Source: Aphanomyces cochlioides
Lineage: Eukaryota > Oomycota > Saprolegniomycetes > Saprolegniales > Verrucalvaceae
Direction: 5' to 3'
Length of the DNA: 64,000 nucleotides
NCBI GenBank assembly: GCA_019828595.1
Contig: JAHQRK010000003.1
Coordinates: 496,001 to 560,000 of the forward strand
In this document: piece by piece, positions 41,828 to 51,597 of the stretch
Layout of the letters: the number at the start of each line of letters is the position of its first letter
How positions within the stretch are numbered: the stretch's first letter is position 1
The notes under the pieces: model-generated
What the model was told of the DNA's origin: nothing
The model's database searches: none
The model's input: only the letters and a program-made list of their open reading frames with translations
Translations under genes and position numbers: made by a program

Positions 41828-44800
41828 ATGGCAACATCCCCTCCGTCCCTGGCCAAGGTGGCGCATGATGCCGACTGGGACACTCTGCGCTCGAGATTCG
41901 TCCACAGAGACATCGCCGATGCCTACAAGAGTGTCTGGGTACGTACGGCTGGGAAATGCCGCCATCTCTCTAACGACAGACGACAGGAAGGCAAGTCAGC
42001 ACTTCACTGGACAGCTTTCCACGGCGAACTGCCGATCATGGAAATGCTCGCGCCGCTTATTGACATCAACCAGACGGACTCCGTACGACAAGCTTCCTCC
42101 ACCCGTGATGTTGACTGTGTTTGTAGACTGGCCAAACAGCGCTCCATATCGCCGCGGCGGCCAATAAATTGCCCATTGTCAAGCTTCTACTGGAACGCGG
42201 TGCCAACAAAGACATTCCCGATGCGGTGCGCTCCCCTCCTCCTTTCATGTCATCTCTTACTGAATCATAGAATGGCATGACTGCGCTGCACTTGGCAGCG
42301 GCGAACAACAATGAAGCGATCGTGAGTTTACTGATCCAGCACCGAGCACGAGCGGATCTCCTTGACAAGCGCGGACGAACGGCGCTTGATGTAGCTACCG
42401 GCACATCCAAGGGATGGATCGAGAAGGCGAATGAACAAAACGCCGAATACTACATCAAGCTCGAATCGAAACCCATCGAAGATGCCGACGACGACGAGCC
42501 GCCACACCTGTCGTTCATTCGTCATGGACATTTCAAGAAGCTCCAAGAATGGCTCGATGCCAACCCAGAAGCCATCGATCGGCTCGATATCGTAAGTTCA
42601 TTGCAACATGCGGTGCCATGTCTAACGTGGAGACGCCAGGAAGGCAAAACAGCGCTCGTCCACGGCGTCGTCGCCAAGAAGGAAAAGCTCGTCAAGCTCA
42701 TTCTGCAATATGGCCCGAATGTCGACGCCACCGACCATGTATGGCGACAACAACCGCCTTAGGAGCGTCTCTGATTGCTGACTAGACTGGCAAAACGGCG
42801 CTCATGTACGCCGTCGATGCGGGCGATCATTCCATTGTCTCGATGCTCCTGGAACAGTTTGCAGACATTGACATCGAGGATTATGTACGAGATGGAGTTG
42901 GTCATTGATGATGTTGACTGGAGTACGCATAGGAAGGCAACACGGCGCTCATGCTCGCGTCCGACGTGATCAACAACAACACAGACATGGATGTCGCGTC
43001 GTGGGTCGTCTGCAAGTCGCTCCTCAAGAAGGAAAACGTGTACAGATCGACATCGACCGAGTATCGCCATCGATTCCAAGCCAGCGTCGAGCATCATATC
43101 CGCAAGAATACAACGTTCAATACATCGCTCTTCCGCCGCGCGATCAATCTCCATCCTGAGCTCGGCGCGCTCTTCTTGGACGAGTGTTTGGTCGTCGAGC
43201 GCCACACGATCAGCTTCCACAACGTACGGCTCTCGTCGCCCTCCACTTTTCTGACTCTGGTCTAGCTCGATGCCATCTACGGATCCGACGTCATCCAGAG
43301 TACATTGTACCATGCGCTCCATCCCCACAACGCGGCGATGCAAGTCCGAATCAACAAGTCCGTCCTATCGCACCTTGTCATGCGTCGCATCCTGGAGCTC
43401 AAGTGGGAGGTCCGTCGGCGTCCTCTGTTCTCCTTGACGCATTCTGTCTTGTAGCTCTTTGGCCAGCGCATTTATCTCGAGCAACTCTTCTTGTACTTGC
43501 TCTTGGCGACGTCGATGACCATCTCGACCATGACGATCTACGGGACGAGCGACCATGGCAAAACCGAAGGTCTTGGGAAACTCTTGCTCGTCAATTGGAT
43601 CTTGGTCCTCGCAGCGGCAGTCTCTGGCTGCATCATGATCCAGTTCCTTCGACCAGCATGGCTCTGGTCGTGCGCTCGCTTTTGCTTTGACCGCCGCTGG
43701 ACAGCCTACGACCCGACGGTGGTAATTCCAGACTTGGAGGATTGCAAAGCGATGGCCAAGCGATGGCTCTTGCTCTTTGCTCTCTGTCTGACGGTGCTGC
43801 TTTCCCTGGCGCTGTACACCATTCTAGACAAGATTGGCATTCGTGATGCGGTGGTCTCGCCCTTCTTTATCCTCAACATGCTGGTGCTCTTTGCGACGAC
43901 GCTCTACTTTCTGTACCTCGAGATGAACGAGTTCATCGGCGGCGCGGGGTCAGTCCGTCAAGGATTCCGCTCTCTCTGTGGGCCCCAACGCGCTCGAGAC
44001 CGCAAGCAGATTGTCCGCGGCTTCAAGAACTACTTTGGCTCGCTCGTGAATATCTGGCAGCTCTCCATCTACGTGCTCATCATCGTCGTCTACATCCCAT
44101 GCTCGATCTCGTACATGAGCCACCACAGCCAAGTTGTCTACACGATTGTGCTCACGGTGGGGACGCTCGTGACGCTGTCGCTGTGGCTGCTTCTCGTCCA
44201 GGTATGGTCTCATCTCCATGACCATCTCGAGCTAATCTGCGCTGTAGTTCTTGGAAATCCATCCCACAGCGGGCTTCTTGCTACCCATGCTGCCTTCTCT
44301 TCTCATGGACGTCGGCAACTTTGCGCTGCTGTACGCCGCAGTCCAGTGGGGCTTCTCCGTCACGTTCTATGTCCTCCAGAGCGGAGACAATGACACTTTC
44401 TGGAGCGTCTTCACTAAAACTTTCTTTGTCTTGTTTGGCGACAATTTGGGCTTCATCGACAAAGGCAACGACCCGACAGCTCTTGAGTCGTATCGAAGAC
44501 TCCTCACGATGATCCACGCCGCGGTTGTCGTCGTCTTGCTCTTGAATCTGCTCATTGCCATGATGAACACGACCCTTGGACAAGGCCTTGAGCGCGCCAA
44601 GACGGAAGCTCTCGCGTCCTACGCTCAGTGCATTCTTCGCATGGAAATGTCGCTGCGAAATGAGTCCACGATGAAATTGGGCGCGGCGCTCAACCCAGCC
44701 TTCCGCGAGACGAGGAACAAAGCCGAGTTTGCCAAGACCGAGGAAGACGAAGAGATTCTTCGCTCGCTGGAAGAAAGCTCCAAGGAATGGCATGTCGGAA

Positions 44801-45365
44801 TGGAAATGTTGCGTCGCCACACACTCAATCACATGGCTCAACTCGGTCAACGTACGATGAAAATGAAGCGGAAGCTGCAACTAAATCATGTCTAGGATTG
44901 AACAATGAGCCGATCGAAGGCATTCCCGAGGCTCTCGAGAAGCGTGAGCGTGAGATTCGCGATCGTTTTGCCCAAGCGACGGCTGCAACCCCCCCGACAA
45001 AGCTCAATGTCGAGACTCGTTTCCTCGAAGTCAAACAGCATGTCCTCCATACACTCGACAAGCTGGTTAAGATCGATCGTGTACCGAGTGAGTTGGTCGA
45101 CGCTACGAAGCAGGCCATCGTGGCCGAGTTTGAGCATCAAGTGCAGAAATCCCGCGACGAGCTCAACGATCCGGACGTTTTGTCGTCTGAAGACATGTGG
45201 AAGGCGACTCTGCAGCAATGGTCTCGCCAGGACAAGCAAATGAAGGCCATGCGTCAAGAGATGCGTGAACTGCGCGTTCAATTAGCCAAGGTGCTGCAGC
45301 AATCGCCGCCACCAACCTTTCGTCCAAGTCATGACGTGGAACATTTGGAAGGATTCATTGTTTGA
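41828..45365 (+). CDS. Ankyrin-repeat TRP-like cation channel (intact copy)
   Basis: Eleven exons encode 1,026 residues; introns lie at 41939-41986, 42083-42126, 42226-42270, 42592-42639, 42739-42785, 42885-42932, 43224-43265, 43410-43454, 44202-44247 and 44852-44895. Residues ~25-270 hold six ankyrin repeats (TALHIAAAANKLPIVKLLLE, TALMYAVDAGDHSIVSMLLE). Several membrane spans follow (LLLVNWILVLAAAVSGCIM, LVNIWQLSIYVLIIVVYIP). A pore helix and filter TFWSVFTKTFFVLFGDNLGF precede the TRP-type S6 LLLNLLIAMMNTTLG. The C-terminus carries a charged coiled coil (MKAMRQEMRELRVQLAKVLQ), often used for tetramer assembly. It should be a non-selective, possibly Ca2+-permeable cation channel. The start was chosen because MATSPPSLAKVAHD aligns with the paralogue's MTETTASLAKCAHD. 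Confidence 0.88.
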
Positions 45366-46099
45366 GAAAAAGAACGTCAAGGTGTTTTCCTAAATTATTA
45401 AAAGAATTTTCTTTTTCTTAAATGTGCACGTTCTTCTATGGATGATCTTCAACTTCGAATTTCGTTTCCGGATAATATATCCGTACATGAGCAAAGTTAT
45501 CCGGTTAATGATTATCCGGAATGATACGTTTGTTCCTTTGGCGCAGCGCTATATGAACTCTCTCACTTTTGCCGTCAGTTTGGTCCAGGATTGAGCAATC
45601 TTTGCCTAAGAGATGACACACTGTCAGACAATTCCATGATATCATGTTGGTTGCTTTGTCTCGAAAGCTTGAGAACAAATCCACCAGCAGACGTCAAATT
45701 ACAGTGCTCAAATGTTTGGGGGTGGCAAGGTTCGAGTACGAGATCCTTGAGAAACGAGTGCGCAACGCAACAATTGACAGTCATATCTGTGTACGTTGGT
45801 CTATTGCATAAATCGTAAAAGTTTACAGCCCATTCGCGCGGCAGGACACTTGCATGCCGTCAAATCCAGGATAAGAGCCTTAAATGCGAAGGACTGATTG
45901 TGCTAGGCCAAACGAGCCACCGGAAACCTTCCAACTTCAAGAATACCATACACGTAGGCCAACAGCATGGTCTCTATTAGCAAATCCTCTGCTATCAGCT
46001 TCATTTCTAGCTGTTGTCCATCGCGGCGCTGGTATAAACATCGACCGCAATCCATCGACTCCACTCCATGTTTACGCCATCTATCCGGTATCCGGATAA
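45366..46099. promoter_or_regulatory. Intergenic region with TATCCGG boxes upstream of the LCMT-GNAT gene
   Basis: Copies of the TATCCGG motif lie at about 45468-45475, 45497-45504 and 45512-45521, and a double box TATCCGGTATCCGGATAA at 46082-46098 abuts the ATG at 46100. A minus frame at 45575-45784 reads LEPCHPQTFEHCNLTSAGG, faintly like a leucine-rich-repeat remnant, and is not called as a gene. Confidence 0.45.
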
Positions 46100-47931
46100 A
46101 TGGACCAATCACTGACGAGGAAACGGTGGCTTAGCGAGCACAAAGAATTGTTTTTGATGGACACGACCGACACCAGCGACCATGGCGTCGCGGAGACCGC
46201 GTATGATGCGATTCACTGCAAGATGTACGCGACGAAGCTTGGCGGAATGTTCATGGTGTGGTTGCGTAGCTCTGCGATCAATCTTGGCTACTTTGAGGAT
46301 CCACATGCCAAGCTCTTTGAGAAGAAAGCGACTCGACGTATTCCACTGGTAATGCATGGCTCCACTCGATCTTGCTTGACGGACGAATAGATTCACCGAG
46401 GGTATTATCTTCGCCATGTGGCTGTCGAGCACGCTGTGCATTTATTCCTCCAGAATCGAACGCCAGGGCGTACTGCTCAAATCGTCTCCCTTGGAGCTGG
46501 TTTTGATACGCTCTTCTTTCGACTGACACAGCAACAGCAGCACGCAGACTTGCGCATGTTTGAAGTCGACTGCACAGCAATTACAAGGCAAAAGATTGAT
46601 ATGCTCAAAGCCAACCCTGCGGCTCTATTTGGACCCGCGAGTGAAACAACGCAAACTGGGACAACATTTGCAGCCACGGTGCCGGAATTGAACGCTTCTT
46701 ACGCTGCTTTGTCTTGCGACTTGGGTGATTTAGACTCGCTGAAAGCACAGCTAGCATCCCAAGGGCTAGATTACACTCACCCCACGCTATTTCTTGCTGA
46801 ATGTGTCCTCGTAGGTCTTGGACTGGTGTATTCATACTGAATGGGTTTCTTGTAGGCTTACTTGACCCCTGAAGCATCGACGGCGATCCTTGAATGGGCT
46901 AGTAGCGCATTCTCCGACAGTATGGTCGTCACGTACGACCCAGTTGGACTCAACAAGGACGGCTTTGGCCAGCAAATGCATCGCTACTTTGAAGCCAAGG
47001 GCTGTACATTGCGCTCTGCCTCGCTCATATCGTCAATTCCCGACTACACGACCTTTCTCACTAGTGTCGGCTGGCTCTCCATCCGTCTTCATGACATGAA
47101 CGCAATCTACAATGCTCTAGTCGATGGCAACGAGCGACAGCGGTATCAACTTCACAGCTATTTGTCCTGACTTGCTCTGCAGGATTGCGTCGCTCGAGCC
47201 ATTTGATGAATTTGAGGATTGGAAGTTGACAAACCATCACTATGCCGTGCTGGTCGCGACGAATCGCACCTTGGATGCGACTGGGAGTGCCACGGCTGCT
47301 GCCGTAGCTGCCTGGCCAACTACGACAGCCTTGAGTGGAATCATCCACGCATATTCATTGCCAACTTCTGACGGCGTGCTGCGCGTTCGTCCGTTCCAAG
47401 AGTCGGATCTGCTCGCAGTTCGTTCGCTGTTCGAGTCGGTTCATGGTGAATTGATTCAAGCGTCCAAATCCGTGCGCAAACTCGCGGCCAAGGCCCTCGA
47501 GACGGATCTTGCTGATGTCAACCACTACTACCTTCGCCCTGGAACTGTCGCTGGCTTTTGGGTCGCGACCGATCAAGACAACAGTCTCGTTGGCATCGTT
47601 GGCCTAAAACCGCTCGGAGACGTCGGTGAACTCTGTCGACTCGCCGTAGATCCGTAAGTGATGCATTGCCGGTATGAAGCTCACGATCGATGGTATCTTT
47701 CGTAGGAAAATGCGCAAATGCCGTGTCGCGACGAGGCTTGTGGACGAGCTGGAACGTTATGGCGCGGCGGTCGGGTTTGATCGAATCACGCTAGAGACGC
47801 TGGACCAAATGCACGCCGCACAAGCCTTCTACGCTGCTCGCGGCTATGTTGTAGTGAGCTCGAACCGCGTGGGCAAGTCGCCAGACGAGATTGTGCTCGA
47901 TAGATTGGAAAAGAGAGTCAAAACATGTTAA
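46100..47931 (+). CDS. Leucine carboxyl methyltransferase fused to a GNAT acetyltransferase
   Basis: Five exons (introns 46349-46390, 46811-46855, 47143-47182, 47654-47705) give 550 residues. The first ~385 residues follow the LCMT1/PPM1 family: SDHGVAETAYDAIHCK, GYFEDPHAKLF, IHRGYYLRHVAV, the SAM loop IVSLGAGFDTLFFRL, and a late DEFEDWKLTNHHYAV. LCMT1 methylates the C-terminal leucine of PP2A catalytic subunits. The remaining ~165 residues form a GNAT domain (LRVRPFQESDLLAVRSLFE, LCRLAVDPKMRKCRVATRLV, ITLETLDQMHAAQAFYAARG), where KMRKCRVA stands at the acetyl-CoA loop. A 15-residue insertion, GGMFMVWLRSSAINL, before GYF has no family counterpart and could hide an unusual intron. Confidence 0.82.
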
Positions 47932-48248
47932 TAGATATCATTGTCCTGGTTGGAAGAGGACGACGGGTGGAGTTTGGGAGATCGCCAGCTCGATTGTGGA
48001 AAACGTCTGCGCCAAATTGTCGTCTGCGAGTGTGCTGGCTCAAGCTCGTCCATTTTCAACGCCGATGGAGTATACCTCGCCTGTACAAACTCCTGCAAGA
48101 CTGGATTCGGAGCGTGTGGATGGGTTGGTGGTCGTTTGCGCGGTGGATCCTCCGGCAATGCAAGCTTGTAGATCATAGCCCGACGTCTCTCACGCTCGTG
48201 GCGGTGGATATCCTCGTCCAGGTCATTGTTGCTTGTCCTTTGGGCCAT
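47928..48248 (-). CDS. Small hypothetical protein
   Basis: A 106-codon frame with ATG at 48248, overlapping the stop of the LCMT-GNAT gene tail-to-tail by 4 bp. It is charged and proline-rich (DEDIHRHERERRRAMIYKLA, PPRKRPPTHPHAPNP) with a serine-rich end. No family recognised. The opposite strand also has shorter open frames, so the call rests on amino-acid composition only. Confidence 0.35.
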   Translation of the reverse strand: MAQRTSNNDLDEDIHRHERERRRAMIYKLALPEDPPRKRPPTHPHAPNPVLQEFVQARYTPSALKMDELEPAHSQTTIWRRRFPQSSWRSPKLHPSSSSNQDNDIY

Positions 48249-48436
48249 CACGCAAAAATCAAATGGTGAAATCTGGAAAACCGTTTCAATGAGTTATTTC
48301 CATCGCAGTCGTAACATTTATATGCAACAACTGCCTCGTCGTTCTTTATCTCCAACGCAATCCATGCTCTAAGCTACGAGCTTTCCTCCTCGACCACTTT
48401 CTCCATCCTTCACCTTTGACATGCGATCCTCTACTG

Positions 48437-48493
48437 CAACCCCTAAACCCCGAATTTCATAAACCCCTTCACCCCTAAAAGCCCTTCAACCCC
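48437..48493. repeat. Degenerate telomere-like AACCCCTAAA cluster
   Basis: AACCCCTAAACCCC, ATAAACCCC, ACCCCTAAAAGCCC and CAACCCC follow one another within 57 bp, about 165 bp upstream of the lysine-rich-protein start at 48658. The units resemble the CCCTAAA telomere repeat in degenerate form. A CCAATCA box lies just downstream near 48528. Confidence 0.6.
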
Positions 48494-48657
48494 AATTTTG
48501 GATTTGGTCGAACCTTCGAAATTCGAATGACCAATCAGAATGAAGTTTCGAAAAAATCCGACCGAAAAATTTAACTTGAGGTTTGTATAGATCAGTTTGT
48601 CACGTCTGACCGATTCCATTTTCGTATTTTCCACCGCCCCCCAAGGAAGCCGTCGAC

Positions 48658-49440
48658 ATGGCCACGACCGTCAACTCGTTCAAGCCCGTGGAAGCTCAGC
48701 TCGTCTTGTCGCTTGATGACTTGATTAAAGAGCATCAAAAAGCGTTCAAGCAAGAGAAATCCAAAAAGAAGGGCGACGCTGCTAAGACGGCCAAGAAAAC
48801 GAATGACAAAGCCAAGAAAACGCAAGCACTCAACAAGAAACGCGGCATTGAAAACAATACGCCTGCCGTCGCCCCTAAAAAGAAAAACAAGGCCAAAGTA
48901 GCGAAAACCACAACGACAACACAAAATGGTGAAGCTGATGGCACGACCAAGACTGTGCGACGCAAGCGCAACAAGAAAAAGAACAATCAAACTGATGGCA
49001 ATGCTGCCCAAACGCAACCGAATCCATCCAAGAAAAAACAACCTGCATCGAACAACCAACAAACACCCAAGAAACAAAACACACAACCACAACAACCCAA
49101 GAAACAAGTCAACAAGAAGGCAGTTCATGTGAATGTTCAACGGGGTAAGGCTGGCGCACGTGCCTTGCAAAATACGATCTCCCCATCGAACAACAAGAAA
49201 AAGCAAGTTGTCGTCAAACCAGCCAACAAGGATGAGCGCAAAGTCCTCTTCAATGTAACCATGAAGGGACTGAAAAATATGTCGCTGAAGAAGAAGCGTG
49301 TTGCGAAAGCCTCGACTGGCGATCATCCAGTCAAACGCTTGCTTGGAAACCATTTGCCAAGCGGCGGAAAGAAGGCTGGTGCCTTGGCTGCGAAGCCCAA
49401 GATGGCATTCAAGCGACGCAAGAACAAAAAGGTCACTTAG
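48658..49440 (+). CDS. Lysine-rich nuclear-type protein with a possible UAP56-binding motif
   Basis: A single exon of 260 residues, about a quarter lysine. Residues ~16-30 read LVLSLDDLIKEHQKAFKQ, close to the (S)LDDIIK core by which ALYREF, UIF and similar export adaptors bind the helicase UAP56. The rest is basic, Asn/Gln/Lys-rich and disordered, with multiple possible nuclear-localisation stretches (KKRVAK, FKRRKNKK). A late conserved-looking block is LFNVTMKGLKNMSLKKKR. An mRNA-export adaptor role is inference; a nucleolar or ribosome-assembly protein is the main alternative. Confidence 0.65.
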   Translation: MATTVNSFKPVEAQLVLSLDDLIKEHQKAFKQEKSKKKGDAAKTAKKTNDKAKKTQALNKKRGIENNTPAVAPKKKNKAKVAKTTTTTQNGEADGTTKTVRRKRNKKKNNQTDGNAAQTQPNPSKKKQPASNNQQTPKKQNTQPQQPKKQVNKKAVHVNVQRGKAGARALQNTISPSNNKKKQVVVKPANKDERKVLFNVTMKGLKNMSLKKKRVAKASTGDHPVKRLLGNHLPSGGKKAGALAAKPKMAFKRRKNKKVT

Positions 49441-50471
49441 ACTGGCTTCAACCATTTTTTGCTCGATACGTGTGTAACTATAATCCCACTGGAATGGCCA
49501 TGACAAGGAAGCCGCTTTGGCGTCGAGCGTCCCGAGTATGAAGTTTCCACGAGCACTTCACGGTGGAGCTTTTACTACCATGGCGGGTCGACTGTTGCTA
49601 TCTGTCCACGTGTGAGCAAATGCACCCAAGAAGCAAATATCAATCTTGCTTGGGGGACTCTGCTTGCTGTGAGCCTCCGAGTAAAAGCCATCACCTGGCT
49701 ATGCAAGTTAGCCTTGTGGCTCTAGCTTGAGGAGTGCTTCGAGACAATCTTGGGGGAATTCGTCTCGGACGAATCGTCATGTCGACGTTGTGGGCACCCT
49801 TCCCGTCTCAGTTGGGGCTCAAGTCTGGAGAATGAATTTCTCCCTTGCCTCGATAGATGGAGGTGATTTTTGTTGAGTGCACCGCAATCACATCGTCGTC
49901 AGGTTGACGGCATTGTTGAGATCTACAGTAAGTTCCTCGTGGAGGAGCCACGCACCCTTTGCAAATGGTGCTTTTTTGTGGCGTTTATTGAAGATGGACA
50001 GGATTGTGTAGCAGGGATTGTGACTGTCGTGGTGATGAACACACAGCGAGATCTTGCTACCTGGCACTACGTCAGTCGTTCAACCCGAAAGATATCTTTC
50101 GTCTGAATCGTTGAAGAGTGTGGAGGTTCCATGATGGAACCTCCACGAAGTCCACGACATATCATCAACTCGAATCCACAAGATCGAAATTGCTGCTGTG
50201 AGCGCAGCATGTGACCAAATTCTCCAACGGGATGCACCAAGATCGTCATGTACAGATCTCCTGACATCATATTACGACTCTTTAATGGTACTGGAGCTTC
50301 AGGTTTTCAAATCCCCCCATGTCGCTCACGCTGCATCGACTCTACGATCTTCAGGAGAGTTCATTCTCGATCTCGGTGACTTGGACCTCCTTCAAGGTTC
50401 CATCTTCCACCTTGTGGCCAAGGGATCTATTTCTATCACATGAAATTTCCACTCACAATTTTCAATCCTTT
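49441..50471. other. Kilobase intergenic stretch without a clear gene
   Basis: Several frames of up to 81 codons lie on both strands (for example 49870-50106 and 50198-50443 on +), without recognisable domains or consistent exon joins. It contains a 27-bp hairpin at 50120-50146. It may include 3' untranslated sequence of the lysine-rich gene or an unrecognised non-coding RNA. Confidence 0.35.
50120..50146. repeat. Perfect 13-bp inverted repeat (hairpin)
   Basis: GTGGAGGTTCCAT and its exact complement ATGGAACCTCCAC are separated by a single G. It could form a tight hairpin in RNA or DNA, or be a dyad binding site. Confidence 0.8.
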
Positions 50472-50536
50472 GCGGACGTCCATACAAAAATGTAGTCAAT
50501 TTTTAAATTGACTACATTTTTGTATGGAACGTCCGC
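50472..50536. repeat. 65-bp near-perfect inverted repeat upstream of NIT2
   Basis: Left arm GCGGACGTCCATACAAAAAT continuing TGTAGTCAATTT-type sequence meets its complement across a two-base centre, giving arms of about 31 bp with one single-base bulge (ACGTCC against ACGTTCC). It lies 86 bp before the NIT2 start codon. It may be a tiny fold-back element, a regulatory dyad, or a strong hairpin at a transcript end. Confidence 0.85.
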
Positions 50537-50622
50537 TGGAGTATTATTAAAATAAATCCTCATAATAGAAGCAGTTCTCCAGCAGTCCTAGCAGTTCTCC
50601 ATCTTACTCAAGAAGTGCAAGC

Positions 50623-51532
50623 ATGAGCAAAGCGGTCGGAAAGTTTAAGGTGGCGCTGTGTCAACTGGCTGTGGGAGACAAGAAGCCTGTCAATCTCCAA
50701 CGTGCGAAGGCTGCTGTCGAAGAAGCGGCTCGCAACGGCGCCCAAATTGTTTCGCTTCCTGAATGCTGGAACTCGCCCTACGCGACGACCTCGTTCCCTC
50801 AATACGCTGAAGAAATCCCCGCGGGTCCTCTCGTCACGGAAGCCGATCATCCTTCGACGCATTTGATCCTGTCGTTGGCCAAGCAGCTTGGTATTTACTT
50901 AGTCGGTGGAAGCATCCCTGAACGCGATAACGGCAAGATCTACAACACTTGTGTGATTGCTGGCCCCGATGGCTCGTTGATCACCAAGCATCGCAAGGTG
51001 CATCTCTTTGACATTGATGTCCCTGGGAAGATTACGTTCAAGGAATCGGACACGTTGACTGGAGGCAGTCAAGTCACGGTCTTTGATACGCCATGGTGCA
51101 AAATCGGCGTCGGCATTTGTTACGACATCCGCTTCCCTGAGCTTGCGATGCTCATGAAGGATGCAGGCGCGAAATTTCTCATGTACCCTGGCGCATTCAA
51201 CCTGACGACAGGTCCTGCGCATTGGGAACTCTTGCAACGTGCTCGTGCGGTACGTGAAATTGTGTACAATCTCTCATTTGATACTTATGTTGCAGGTTGA
51301 TGGACAATTGTTCGTTGCGGCGACGTCTCTAGCCCGTGGACCTGAAGGCGGCTACCAAGCATGGGGTCATTCCTCCGTCACGAACCCATGGGGCGAAGTG
51401 ATCGCGACAACTTCGCACGAAGAGGCGATTGTGTACGCAGACATCGACATTGAGCAAGTGGACGAGATGCGTCGCAACATCCCCACGTCTGTCCAAAAGC
51501 GCGGCGACATTTACGAGTTGGTCTCCAAGTAA
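50623..51532 (+). CDS. NIT2: NIT2 / omega-amidase (nitrilase superfamily)
   Basis: Two exons with a 46-nt intron (51250-51295) give 287 residues. The nitrilase catalytic triad is complete: Glu in [12 protein letters not shown], Lys in [15 protein letters not shown] and Cys in [15 protein letters not shown]. The NIT2-specific stretches [13 protein letters not shown] and [17 protein letters not shown] are present. In the family the enzyme hydrolyses alpha-ketoglutaramate and alpha-ketosuccinamate to the keto acids and ammonia, in cytosol or mitochondria. The length equals that of animal NIT2 (~276). No clear targeting peptide. Confidence 0.95.
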
Positions 51533-51597
51533 AAGACAACAAATGAATCGGGAAGACTTTCTAATAGATACAAACTCAGAGTCGCGCACAACCTTCG

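Noticed and set aside
48592..49506. 304-residue minus-strand frame, very hydrophobic
   Set aside because: It is the complement of a lysine-rich sequence (AAG read as CTT/TTG), which yields artificial leucine/valine runs resembling a membrane protein.
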